Source: Azospirillum sp. TSH64 (lineage in GTDB: Bacteria > Pseudomonadota > Alphaproteobacteria > Azospirillales > Azospirillaceae). From it: a stretch of DNA of 64,000 nucleotides. Positions 1 through 8,126 of the stretch are shown piece after piece; position 1 is the first letter of the stretch, and the number at the start of each line of letters is the position of its first letter. The DNA lies in contig NZ_LGQW01000015.1 in the NCBI RefSeq assembly GCF_003116035.1, positions 4,333,431-4,397,430 on the forward strand, in the 5' to 3' direction. The notes under the pieces were generated by a model. The model did no database searches, had not been told where the DNA came from, and saw only the letters and a list, made by a program, of their open reading frames with translations. Made by a program: the position numbers and the translations under genes.

Positions 1-1389
1 AATGGCGCCGGCAAATCGACGCTGATGAAGATCCTCGCCGGTTATCACGCCCCGACCACCGGCACGCTCCGCATCGACGGCGAGGCGGTGAGGTTCCGGA
101 ACTCCCGCGACGCCGAACAGCGCGGCATCGTGCTAATCCATCAGGAACTCAGCCTCGCCGACGACCTGACCGTCGCCCAGAACATGTTCCTCGGCCACGA
201 GATCAAGCGCGGCTGGCTGCTCGACGACCGCGCGATGCGCGACCAAGCGGCCCAGGCCCTGCGGCAGGTCGGCTTCGACCGCGACCCCGACACCAAGGTC
301 CGCGACCTGATCGTCGCCGAGAAGCAGCTGGTGGAAATCGCCAAGGCGCAGCTGCGCAACGCCCGCCTGCTGATCATGGACGAGCCGACGGCCAGCCTGA
401 CGCCGTCGGAATGCGACCGGCTGTTCGGGCTGATCGACCGGCTGCGGCGGGATGGCGTCACCATCGTCTACATCTCCCACAAGCTTGACGAGGTGGAGCG
501 CATCACCGACGAGGTGATCGTGATGCGCGACGGCCGTTTCGTCGCCCGTGCCCCCACCGCCGAGACGTCGCGCCAGCGCATGGCGACGCTGATGGTCGGG
601 CGCGAGCTGACCGACATGTTCCCCGCCAAGCATAGTCCCGCCATCGGCAAGCCGCTGATGGCGGTGCGCGGCCTGACCGTTCCCGGCTGGGCGGAGGAGG
701 TGAGCTTCGACCTCCATCCCGGCGAGATCCTGGGCTTCGCCGGTCTGGTCGGCGCCGGCCGCACCGAACTGTTCGAAGGCATCCTGGGCCTGCGTCCGCG
801 CAGCGGCGGAACGGTCGAGATCGAAGGCCGTCCGGTGTCCTTGCGCAACCCCCGCGAGGCGATGCGCAACGGCCTGACCTATCTCAGCGAGGACCGCAAG
901 GGCAAGGGCCTGCACGTCAACATGGGGCTGCGCGACAACCTGACCCTGATGACGCTGCGCCACCATGCCCAGCCGCTGCTGTCCCCGGCGTCGGAGGATC
1001 GGGCGCTGGAGCATGCCGTCACGAATTTCGGCATCCGGGGCAACCCGCAGGGCACGGCATCGTCACTGTCCGGCGGCAACCAGCAGAAGCTGGCAATCGC
1101 CAAGTTCCTGGAGCCCGACCCGCGCGTCTTCGTGCTGGACGAGCCGACCCGCGGCGTCGATGTCGGCGCCAAGCGGGACATCTATTTCCTGATCGCGCGG
1201 CTGGCCGCCGAAGGGCGCGGCGTGATCGTCATTTCATCGGAACTGATCGAACTGATCGGGCTCTGCCACCGGGTGATCGTGATGCGCGGCCGCCGGGTCG
1301 CCGCGACCGTGCCCGCCGACCGGCTCAGCGAAGAGGAGTTGATTGCCCATGCCATCGGGACCAACGTCGGCACCCACGCCGGCCACTGA
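1..1389 (+). CDS. Sugar ABC transporter ATP-binding protein, RbsA/XylG type (5' end outside window)
   Basis: Energises import of a sugar through the inner membrane with the permease and binding protein that follow. The frame is open from base 1, which already lies inside the first Walker A (NGAGKST), so the N-terminus is outside the window. Two ABC domains are visible. The first has Walker B LLIMDEPTASL and the weak signature region typical of this family. The second has the degenerate P-loop GLVGAGRTE, signature LSGGNQQK and Walker B VFVLDEPTRGVDVG. Tandem domains with a degenerate second P-loop are the hallmark of the ribose/xylose (CUT2) class. The stop lies 47 bases inside the next gene, implying translational coupling. 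The sugar cannot be told from this protein. Confidence 0.93.
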   Translation, partial: NGAGKSTLMKILAGYHAPTTGTLRIDGEAVRFRNSRDAEQRGIVLIHQELSLADDLTVAQNMFLGHEIKRGWLLDDRAMRDQAAQALRQVGFDRDPDTKVRDLIVAEKQLVEIAKAQLRNARLLIMDEPTASLTPSECDRLFGLIDRLRRDGVTIVYISHKLDEVERITDEVIVMRDGRFVARAPTAETSRQRMATLMVGRELTDMFPAKHSPAIGKPLMAVRGLTVPGWAEEVSFDLHPGEILGFAGLVGAGRTELFEGILGLRPRSGGTVEIEGRPVSLRNPREAMRNGLTYLSEDRKGKGLHVNMGLRDNLTLMTLRHHAQPLLSPASEDRALEHAVTNFGIRGNPQGTASSLSGGNQQKLAIAKFLEPDPRVFVLDEPTRGVDVGAKRDIYFLIARLAAEGRGVIVISSELIELIGLCHRVIVMRGRRVAATVPADRLSEEELIAHAIGTNVGTHAGH

Positions 1390-2374
1390 GGCCGGCGCCG
1401 TGTCCGCCCGCAAGGCGGGCCGCCGCTTCGACCCGCACCGCTTCGGTCCGGTCGTCGGGCTGGTGCTGCTGCTGATCGTCGGCACGGCGCTGAACCCGGA
1501 CTTCGCGACCTGGGACAACATGATGAACGTGCTGACCCGCACGGCCTTCATCGGCATCATTTCCATCGGCATGTGCTTCGTCATCATCTCCGGCGGCATC
1601 GACCTGTCGGTCGGGTCGATGGCGGCGCTGATCGCCGGCGGCATGATCCTGCTGATGAATGCGCTGGCCGGGTCGGTCGGCTCGCCGGTCGTCGTCGTGG
1701 CGCTCGGCATGTTGTTCGCCCTGCTGCTGGGCGGCGGTTTCGGGCTGGCGCACGGCTATCTCATCACCCGCGGACGGATCGAGCCCTTCATCGTCACGCT
1801 GGGCACGCTCGGCATCTTCCGCGCCGTGCTGACCTGGCTGGCCGACGGCGGCGCCATCACGCTGGACAACGACCTGTCGGACGCCTACGGCCCCGTCTAT
1901 TACGGCAGCCTGCTCGGCATCCCGGTGCCGGTCTGGGTCTTCCTGGCGGTGTCGGTCGCCGGGGCAGTCCTGCTGAACCGGACCGCCTTCGGCCGCTATG
2001 TCCAGGCCATCGGCTCCAACGAGCAGGTCGCCCGCTTCGCCGCGGTGGATGTCGACCGGGTGAAGCTGCTGACCTACGGGCTGCTCGGCGTCTGCGTCGG
2101 CATCGCCACGGTGCTGTATGTGCCGCGCCTGGGCTCCGCTTCCCCCACCACCGGCCTGCTGTGGGAGCTGGAGGCCATCGCCGCGGTGATCGTCGGCGGC
2201 ACCTCCTTCAAGGGGGGCGAGGGGCGGATCGCCGGCACGGTGATCGGTGCGGTTCTGCTGTCGGTCATCAGCAACATCCTGAACCTGACCAGCATCATCA
2301 GCGTCTACCTGAACGCGGCGGTGCAGGGCTGCGTCATCATCGCCGTCGCCTTTTTGCAGCGTCGGCGCCCGTAA
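1343..2374 (+). CDS. Sugar ABC transporter permease, RbsC type
   Basis: Membrane subunit of the CUT2-type sugar importer, 343 residues, about the normal size for the family (BPD_transp_2). After a basic N-terminal tail of about 30 residues it is almost entirely hydrophobic, with eight to ten likely membrane helices. The stretch IISGGIDLSVGSM near residues 79-91 and the later VIVGGTSFKGGEGRIAGT segment are characteristic of RbsC-like permeases. It starts inside the 3' end of the ATPase gene. A strong ribosome site and the binding-protein gene follow 25 bases after its stop, so the three form one operon in ATPase-permease-binding protein order. Confidence 0.93.
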   Translation: MPMPSGPTSAPTPATEAGAVSARKAGRRFDPHRFGPVVGLVLLLIVGTALNPDFATWDNMMNVLTRTAFIGIISIGMCFVIISGGIDLSVGSMAALIAGGMILLMNALAGSVGSPVVVVALGMLFALLLGGGFGLAHGYLITRGRIEPFIVTLGTLGIFRAVLTWLADGGAITLDNDLSDAYGPVYYGSLLGIPVPVWVFLAVSVAGAVLLNRTAFGRYVQAIGSNEQVARFAAVDVDRVKLLTYGLLGVCVGIATVLYVPRLGSASPTTGLLWELEAIAAVIVGGTSFKGGEGRIAGTVIGAVLLSVISNILNLTSIISVYLNAAVQGCVIIAVAFLQRRRP

Positions 2375-2399
2375 AAACAACATAAGGAGGAGAAACGTC

Positions 2400-3392
2400 A
2401 TGTCGGAAGTTGCGCGTTACACCCGTCGCATGGTGCTGGGCACGGGCTTGGCGATGGCGGCGACGGTCGCCCTCGGCGCCGGTCTTGGCGGCGTCGCCTT
2501 CGCGGCGGACACGGTGAAGCTGGGCGTCAGCATCCCGGCCGCCACCCACGGCTTCACCGGCGGCATCGTCTGGTGGGCGAACCAGGCGAAGGCGGAGCTT
2601 GAGAAGGCCCATCCCAACCTGAAGATCACCGTCAAGACCGCCAGCGGCGCGCCGGAGCAGGCGAACCAGCTTCAGGATCTGGTGACGGTGACCAAGATCG
2701 ACTCGCTGGTCATCTTCCCCTTCGAATCCGCCGCCCTGACCCAGCCGGTGCTGCAGGCGAAGAAGAAGAACGTCTACGTCACCGTCGTCGACCGCGGCCT
2801 GACCGATCCCAGCGCCCAGGACGCCTACATCGCCGGCGACAACACCGCCTTCGGCCGCATCCCCGCCGAATACATCGCCAAGAAATACAACGGCAAGGCC
2901 AACATCGTGGCGCTGCGCGGCATCCCGACCACGCTCGACAACGAGCGCTGGGAAGCCTTCACCGGCGTGCTGAAGCAGTATCCCGACATCAAGATCCTCG
3001 ACGGCAAATACGCCAACTGGAACCGTGACGACGCCTTCAAGGTGACGCAGGACTTCCTGACCCGCTTCAAGGACATCGACGTCGTCTGGGCCGCCGACGA
3101 CGACATGGCCTTCGGCGTGCTGAAGGCCATCGAGCAGGCCAAGCGCACCGACATCAAGGAGGTGTTCGGCGGTGCCGGGTCGAAGACGATGGTGAAGACC
3201 ATCCTCGACGGCTCCAACCCGCTGATCCACGCCGACGTGTCCTATTCGCCGAAGTTCATCTACGACGCCATCAAGATGACCGCCGAAGCCCGCCTGAAGG
3301 GCGACAAGCTGCCGGCGACCTACATCATCCCGTCGTCGCTGATCACCAAGGAGAACGCCAAGGAGTTCTACTTCCCGGATTCGCCGTACTGA
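2400..3392 (+). CDS. Periplasmic sugar-binding protein of the CUT2 ABC importer
   Basis: Captures the sugar in the periplasm for the importer encoded just upstream. It has 330 residues. The N-terminus carries RR at residues 9-10 and a long hydrophobic stretch ending AFA-A near residue 31, a signal peptide that could use Sec or Tat. The mature part begins TVKLGVSIPAATHGF, the start pattern of the periplasmic-binding-protein type I (Peripla_BP_4) fold. A perfect AAGGAGG lies nine bases before the ATG, much stronger than at the neighbouring starts, which fits the usual excess of binding protein over membrane subunits. The ligand may be a hexose or a sugar alcohol, given the isomerase and dehydrogenase downstream, but this is inference. 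Confidence 0.9.
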   Translation: MSEVARYTRRMVLGTGLAMAATVALGAGLGGVAFAADTVKLGVSIPAATHGFTGGIVWWANQAKAELEKAHPNLKITVKTASGAPEQANQLQDLVTVTKIDSLVIFPFESAALTQPVLQAKKKNVYVTVVDRGLTDPSAQDAYIAGDNTAFGRIPAEYIAKKYNGKANIVALRGIPTTLDNERWEAFTGVLKQYPDIKILDGKYANWNRDDAFKVTQDFLTRFKDIDVVWAADDDMAFGVLKAIEQAKRTDIKEVFGGAGSKTMVKTILDGSNPLIHADVSYSPKFIYDAIKMTAEARLKGDKLPATYIIPSSLITKENAKEFYFPDSPY

Positions 3393-3416
3393 TCCCTGGT
3401 TCGTCAGTCCCCCTGA

Positions 3417-3449
3417 CTCTCCCCCTCCCAGCGGGGGAGGGTTAAGGGG
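3417..3449. repeat. G/C-run palindromic intergenic element (REP-like), copy 1
   Basis: CTCCCCC and GGGGGAG arms separated by seven bases, followed by GGTTAAGGGG. It sits between the binding-protein gene and the isomerase gene. Related elements built on CCCTCTCCCC/GGGGAGAGGG lie at 10156, 25681, 33961 and 34074, always between genes. This copy is the most diverged of the set. Confidence 0.55.
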
Positions 3450-3493
3450 AGCAGCCGCCAGCCGACACCTCCCCCCATCAGGGAGCCAGACCT

Positions 3494-4561
3494 ATGAAGA
3501 CCATCAAAGGCCCGGCGATCTTTCTCGCCCAGTTCGCGGGCGACGCAGCCCCCTTCAACTCGCTGGACGGCATCGCCCGCTGGGCCGCCGGCCTCGGCTT
3601 CAAGGGCGTGCAGATCCCAAGCTGGGACCGCCGCCTGTTCGATCTGCACAAGGCGGCGACCAGCCTCACCTATTGCGACGAGATCAAGGGCACGCTGGCC
3701 GATGCCGGCGTCGAACTGACCGAGCTGTCCACCCACCTCCAGGGCCAGCTCGTCGCCGTCCACCCCGCCTACGACGCGCTTTACGACGGCTTCGCCCCGC
3801 CGGAGGTCCATGGCCGTCCCGACGCCCGGCAGGCCTGGGCGGTGGAACAACTGCACCTCGCCGCCAAGGCATCCGCGAACCTCGGTCTGACCGCCCACGC
3901 CACCTTCTCCGGCGCGCTGGCCTGGCCCTATCTCTATCCGTGGCCGCAGCGTCCGCCCGGCCTGATCGAGACCGCCTTCGACGAGCTGGCGAAGCGCTGG
4001 CGCCCGATCCTCGACGCCTTCGACGAAGCGGGCTGCGACCTCTGCTACGAGATCCACCCCGGCGAGGATCTGTTCGACGGAACCACCTTCCAGATGTTCC
4101 TCGACCGGGTCGGCGGGCATGAGCGCTGCAACATCCTGTTCGACCCCAGCCACTTCGTGCTCCAGCAGCTGGACTATCTCGGCTACATCGACGTGTTCCG
4201 CGACCGCATCCGCATGTTCCACGTCAAGGATGCGGAGTTCAATCCGACCCCCTGGCAGGGCGTCTATTCCGGCTATGCGCCGTGGAAGGACCGCGCCGGG
4301 CGCTTCCGCTCACTGGGCGACGGGCAGGTCGATTTCAGCGGCATCTTCTCCAAGCTGACCCAGTACGGCTTCGACGGCTGGGCGGTGCTGGAATGGGAGT
4401 GCTGCATCAAGCATCCGGAACAAGGGGCCGCCGAAGGCGCCCGCTTCATCCAGGATCACATCATCCGCGTCACCGACCGCGCCTTCGACGATTTCGCCGA
4501 TGCCGGCACCGACGAGGCGGCCAACCGCCGGATCCTCGGTCTGGGGAAAGGGGCATCATGA
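3494..4561 (+). CDS. Sugar phosphate isomerase/epimerase-like TIM-barrel protein
   Basis: A 355-residue member of the AP-endonuclease-2 (xylose isomerase-like) TIM-barrel superfamily, which includes IolE, IolI and hydroxypyruvate or tagatose epimerases. Putative metal ligands are spread in the usual order: Glu in CYEIHPGEDL, Asp/His in DPSHF, His in FHVKDAEF and Glu in LEWEC near the C-terminus. The start is preceded by GGGAGCC. The stop overlaps the next start as ATGA, so the product is probably made together with the dehydrogenase. Gfo/Idh dehydrogenase plus TIM-barrel isomerase beside a CUT2 importer is a recurring arrangement for inositol-like or 3-keto sugar breakdown; the actual substrate is unknown. 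Confidence 0.85.
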   Translation: MKTIKGPAIFLAQFAGDAAPFNSLDGIARWAAGLGFKGVQIPSWDRRLFDLHKAATSLTYCDEIKGTLADAGVELTELSTHLQGQLVAVHPAYDALYDGFAPPEVHGRPDARQAWAVEQLHLAAKASANLGLTAHATFSGALAWPYLYPWPQRPPGLIETAFDELAKRWRPILDAFDEAGCDLCYEIHPGEDLFDGTTFQMFLDRVGGHERCNILFDPSHFVLQQLDYLGYIDVFRDRIRMFHVKDAEFNPTPWQGVYSGYAPWKDRAGRFRSLGDGQVDFSGIFSKLTQYGFDGWAVLEWECCIKHPEQGAAEGARFIQDHIIRVTDRAFDDFADAGTDEAANRRILGLGKGAS

Positions 4562-5730
4562 GCCCGGATCAAGCACCCGCGTCGTCGAGACGCTTAAGGC
4601 TCGGCATGGTCGGCGGCGGTCAGGGCGCCTTCATCGGCGCCGTCCATCGCATCGCCGCCCGCATCGACGACCGGTACGAACTGGTGGCCGGGGCCCTGTC
4701 CTCCAACCCTGAGCGGGCGCGGGCCAGCGGGGCGGAGCTGTTCCTGGCGCCCGACCGCTGCTACGACGATTTCCAGAAGATGGCGGCGTCCGAGGCCGCC
4801 CGCCCCGACGGCATCGATGCGGTCGCCATCGTCACGCCGAACCACCTGCATTACCCGGCGGCAAAAGCCTTCCTCGAGGCCGGCATCCACGTCATCTGCG
4901 ACAAGCCGCTGGTCCATACGGTGGAGGAGGCTGAGGAGTTGGCCGCACTGGTGCGCAGCCGCGGCCTCGTCTTCGTCCTGACCCACAATTACAGCGGCTA
5001 TCCGATGATCCGGCAGGCCCGTGCCATGGTGGCCTCGGGCATGCTGGGCCGGATCAGGGTGGTTCAGGCCGAATATGCCCAGGACTGGCTGGCGACCGAC
5101 CTGGAGACCAGCGGCAATAAGCAGGCGTCCTGGCGCACCGACCCGGCGCAGAGCGGCATTGCCGGCTGCATCGGCGACATCGGCACCCACGCCTTCCATC
5201 TGGCGGAGTTCGTGACTGGGCTGCGCTGCACCGATCTCGCCGCCGACCTGTCCGCCTTCGTGCCCGGCCGGCGGCTGGACGACAATGCCCACATCATGAT
5301 GCGCTTCGACGGCGGCGCCCGCGGCATGCTGTGGGCCAGCCAGGTTTGTCCCGGCACCACCAACGGCCTGCGCCTGCGCGTCTTCGGCGAGGCCGGCGGG
5401 CTGGAGTGGCAGCAGGAGCAGCCCAACGAACTGCGCTTCACCCCGCTGGGCGAGCCGACCCGCACCCTGCTGCGCGCCGGTGCGGGAAGCCTGCCTTCGG
5501 CCAGCGCCATCTCGCGCACCCCCGCCGGCCATCCGGAGGGCTATCTGGAAGGCTTCGCCCAGATCTACCGCGACGCCGCCGACCGCATCGCCGCCAGCAT
5601 CGACGGCTGCCCGGCCCCGGCGGACATGCCGCTGCCGACGGTGGAGGACGGGGTGCGCGGCGTGCGTTTCATCCATGGCGCCGTCGAGTCCAGCCACCGC
5701 GACGCCGCTTGGGTGTCCTTGGCCGGATAA
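4558..5730 (+). CDS. Gfo/Idh/MocA family NAD(P)-dependent oxidoreductase
   Basis: A 390-residue sugar or inositol dehydrogenase-like enzyme. The N-terminus holds the Rossmann motif LRLGMVGGGQGAF at about residues 13-25. The family motif normally EKP reads CDKPLVHT here, with the conserved lysine that takes part in catalysis. The second conserved block, GDIGTHAFHLAEF, contains the expected Asp/His pair of the active site. The ATG overlaps the upstream stop (ATGA), the usual sign of coupling with the isomerase. A good terminator hairpin starts 37 bases after the stop, so this is the last gene of the sugar operon. Confidence 0.9.
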   Translation: MSPDQAPASSRRLRLGMVGGGQGAFIGAVHRIAARIDDRYELVAGALSSNPERARASGAELFLAPDRCYDDFQKMAASEAARPDGIDAVAIVTPNHLHYPAAKAFLEAGIHVICDKPLVHTVEEAEELAALVRSRGLVFVLTHNYSGYPMIRQARAMVASGMLGRIRVVQAEYAQDWLATDLETSGNKQASWRTDPAQSGIAGCIGDIGTHAFHLAEFVTGLRCTDLAADLSAFVPGRRLDDNAHIMMRFDGGARGMLWASQVCPGTTNGLRLRVFGEAGGLEWQQEQPNELRFTPLGEPTRTLLRAGAGSLPSASAISRTPAGHPEGYLEGFAQIYRDAADRIAASIDGCPAPADMPLPTVEDGVRGVRFIHGAVESSHRDAAWVSLAG

Positions 5731-5766
5731 GCAGCACAAACGCCTTTTCCCTCTGCGCGCACCATG

Positions 5767-5801
5767 AAAAGCCGGTCTCCGTATAGGAGAACCGGCTTTT
5801 T
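5767..5801 (+). terminator. Rho-independent terminator of the sugar operon
   Basis: AAAAGCCGGT and ACCGGCTTTT arms with CTCC/GGAG extending the stem (one bulged base), a short loop, and a run of five T. It closes the operon that begins before the window. The A-rich left arm would let it act on the minus strand too. Confidence 0.85.
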
Positions 5802-5939
5802 CACGTTTACGGTGCGCGATGCGCAGAACCGGCAAAAGCCGTTCCGATAAGGCAATCACCCTCCTGGCGCATTCCCTAACATCCGTTCACCAAGACAGCC
5901 GGCGCCGGTCCTGCCGGCCCGGTCCCGAACGGACTTCGC

Positions 5940-6935
5940 ATGACCACCCAGGATTTACATCCGTCCCGCCGGACGGTTCTGTCCGGCAGTGCCGCCCTCG
6001 CCGTTGCGGGCGGCGGTCTTCTGCCTGCGTTCGCCGGCACCGCCGTCGCCGCCGAAAAGACGGCCACCCGCCCAGACCAGACCAAAGGAACGAAACCCAT
6101 GCTTCAGGGCAGCTACGTCACCACCAAGGACGGCGTCCAGATCTACGTCAAGCAGTGGGGTCCGCAGACCGGCCAACCGGTGGTCTTCAGCCATGGCTGG
6201 CCGCTGACCGGCGACGCCTTCGAAGACCAGATGATGTTCCTGGCCCAGCACGGCTACCGCACCATCGCCCATGACCGCCGCGGCCACGGCCGGTCGTCGC
6301 AGCCGGGCTTCGGCAACGATCTCGACCATTACGCCGACGATCTGGCGGCAGTGACCGAGGCGCTGGACCTGAAGAACGCCGTCCATGTCGGCCACTCCAC
6401 CGGCGGCGGCGAGGTCGCCCGCTACATCGGCCGTCACGGCGTGTCGCGCGTCGCCAAGGCGGTGCTGATCGGCGCCATCACGCCGATCATGGTGAAGACC
6501 GACTGGAACCCGGACGGCGTTCCGCTGGAGGTCTTCGACGGCATCCGCGCCAGCGTGAAGGCCGACCGGTCGCAGTTCTTCAAGGACCTGACCATCCCCT
6601 TCTACGGCTTCAACCGGCCGGGCGCCAAGGTTTCGCAGGGCGTCATAGACAGCTTCTGGCTTCAGGGCATGATGGGCGGTCTTCAGGCCGAGTACGAGTG
6701 CATCAAGGCCTTCTCCGAGACCGACCAGCGCGACGATCTGAAGAAGATGATCGTCCCGACGCTGGTCCTGCACGGCGACGACGATCAGGTCGTCCCGCTC
6801 GCCACCACCGGCAAGGCCGCCGCGGCGCTGCTGCCGAAGGGCACTCTCAAGGTCGTCCCCGGCGGTTCGCACGGCATGTGCACCACGCAGAAGGACCTCG
6901 TGAACGAGGAACTGCTGGCCTTCATCCGCGCGTAA
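5940..6935 (+). CDS. Exported alpha/beta hydrolase, non-heme chloroperoxidase-like
   Basis: A 331-residue alpha/beta-hydrolase of the perhydrolase/non-heme haloperoxidase group. The N-terminus has a twin-arginine signal (SRRTVL at residues 9-14, hydrophobic stretch, AVAA near 38), so the folded enzyme should be sent to the periplasm. Catalytic residues are visible: Ser153 in GHSTGGG, an Asp around 282 in HGDDDQVVP, and His311 in GGSHGMC. The HGWPLTGDAFEDQM and HDRRGHGRS blocks are typical of the family. Family members hydrolyse esters or form peracids; the in vivo substrate is unknown. It heads a same-strand run with a YcaC-type hydrolase, XapX, amidohydrolase and DoxX genes. Confidence 0.87.
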   Translation: MTTQDLHPSRRTVLSGSAALAVAGGGLLPAFAGTAVAAEKTATRPDQTKGTKPMLQGSYVTTKDGVQIYVKQWGPQTGQPVVFSHGWPLTGDAFEDQMMFLAQHGYRTIAHDRRGHGRSSQPGFGNDLDHYADDLAAVTEALDLKNAVHVGHSTGGGEVARYIGRHGVSRVAKAVLIGAITPIMVKTDWNPDGVPLEVFDGIRASVKADRSQFFKDLTIPFYGFNRPGAKVSQGVIDSFWLQGMMGGLQAEYECIKAFSETDQRDDLKKMIVPTLVLHGDDDQVVPLATTGKAAAALLPKGTLKVVPGGSHGMCTTQKDLVNEELLAFIRA

Positions 6936-7092
6936 CCGGGTGGCGGGACACTGTCCTTTTATCGGCAACAATTATGTTCTGTTTTGCCAGATTGTCCCGA
7001 AACGCCACCCCATGCCATTGTCCCTTCAGACGGCGGCACCGACGAAAACGGCGGCCAACCCCTTAAAAATCCAAACGGAACAGGAAACGATC

Positions 7093-7779
7093 ATGACCTT
7101 CAACGCCAAGTCGCTCATCAACGCCGACGACACCGTCTTCATCTTCATCGATCACCAGCCGCAGATGTCCTTCGGCGTGGTCAACATCGACCGCCAGCAG
7201 CTGAAGAACAACACCATCGCGCTCGCCAAGACCGCCAAGCTGTTCGGCGCCTCGACCATCGTGACCGCCGTGGAGACCGAGAGCTTCTCCGGCTACATCT
7301 GGCCGGAACTGATGGACGTCCTGAAGCAGGACCCCATCGAGCGCACCTCGATGAACAGCTGGGACTCCGAGGAGCTGGTGGCCGCCGTCAAGGCGACCGG
7401 CAAGAAGAAGCTGGTCATCGCCGCGCTGTGGACCGAGGCCTGCCTGCTGTACCCGACGCTGTGCGCCATCGAGGAAGGCTTCGAGGTCTACATCGTCACC
7501 GATTGCTCGGGCGGCACCTCCAAGGAGGCCCATGACGCCGCGGTCCGCCGCATGGAGCAGGCCGGCGCCCATTCCATCACCGCGATCAACGTGCTGCTGG
7601 AAATCCAGCGCGACTGGGCCAAGCGCGAGAGCTACGACGGCGTGATGAACATCGTCCGCGAGCATTTCGGTGCCTACGGCATGGGCGTCGATTACGCCTA
7701 CACCATGGTCCACAAGGCCCCGCAGCGCGGCGAATTCCCGCACAAGGTGGTCGGCGGCCTCAAGCACGAGCACGCCTGA
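7093..7779 (+). CDS. YcaC-type isochorismatase-family hydrolase
   Basis: A 228-residue cysteine hydrolase related to E. coli YcaC. Asp20 (IDHQ), Arg84 (ERTSMNSW) and Cys117 (WTEAC) line up with the Asp-Arg/Lys-Cys triad of the family. The ATG at 7093 follows CAGGAAAC. An in-frame start at 6940 would add a segment unlike the family, so it was not used. No signal peptide is seen, so the product should be cytoplasmic. YcaC proteins have no firmly established substrate. Proximity to an exported alpha/beta hydrolase and an exported amidohydrolase suggests a shared detoxification or degradation route, but that is inference. Confidence 0.88.
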   Translation: MTFNAKSLINADDTVFIFIDHQPQMSFGVVNIDRQQLKNNTIALAKTAKLFGASTIVTAVETESFSGYIWPELMDVLKQDPIERTSMNSWDSEELVAAVKATGKKKLVIAALWTEACLLYPTLCAIEEGFEVYIVTDCSGGTSKEAHDAAVRRMEQAGAHSITAINVLLEIQRDWAKRESYDGVMNIVREHFGAYGMGVDYAYTMVHKAPQRGEFPHKVVGGLKHEHA

Positions 7780-7798
7780 TCCCTGCCTGCATGCCCTT

Positions 7799-7828
7799 GC
7801 CGGCGCCCGGTTCCGACCGGGCGCCGGC
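7799..7828. other. Perfect 13-bp hairpin between the YcaC-type gene and the XapX gene
   Basis: GCCGGCGCCCGGT and its exact complement flank a four-base loop. There is no T run on either side, so it is not a classic terminator. It could be an RNA processing or stabilising stem separating the abundant upstream message from the downstream genes. Confidence 0.6.
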
Positions 7829-7859
7829 CCCCATTCCAGAAAGCGGGAGAGCGGATCCC

Positions 7860-8126
7860 ATGATGCCCTATCTTCTTTCGGGCGGCGCCGGCATTCTGGT
7901 CGGCGTGATCTATGCGCTGCTTGGGGTCCGTTCCCCGGCGCCGCCGACCATCGCCCTGATCGGTTTGCTCGGCATGCTGGTCGGTGAACAGGTGGTGCCC
8001 GTCGTCAAGCGGCTGGTGGCCGGGGAGCCGGTGCTCGCCTTCATCCAGACCGATTGCGCGCGCCATGTGCTGGGGCCGCATGCCGGGACGGAAACGCCAC
8101 CGGCTGCCAAGGAAGACAAGGCGTGA
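7860..8126 (+). CDS. XapX domain-containing small membrane protein
   Basis: An 88-residue protein matching the XapX/DUF1427 family: two membrane helices with GVIYALLGVRSPAPPTIAL between and inside them, then GLLGMLVGEQ. The last 40 residues are hydrophilic. The start used is the first of two adjacent ATG codons, nine bases after GGGAGA; an earlier in-frame ATG at 7791 lies inside the hairpin and has no ribosome site. The stop overlaps the GTG of the amidohydrolase (GTGA), so the two are coupled. XapX proteins often sit beside YcaC-like and amidohydrolase genes; their role is unknown. Confidence 0.85.
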   Translation: MMPYLLSGGAGILVGVIYALLGVRSPAPPTIALIGLLGMLVGEQVVPVVKRLVAGEPVLAFIQTDCARHVLGPHAGTETPPAAKEDKA

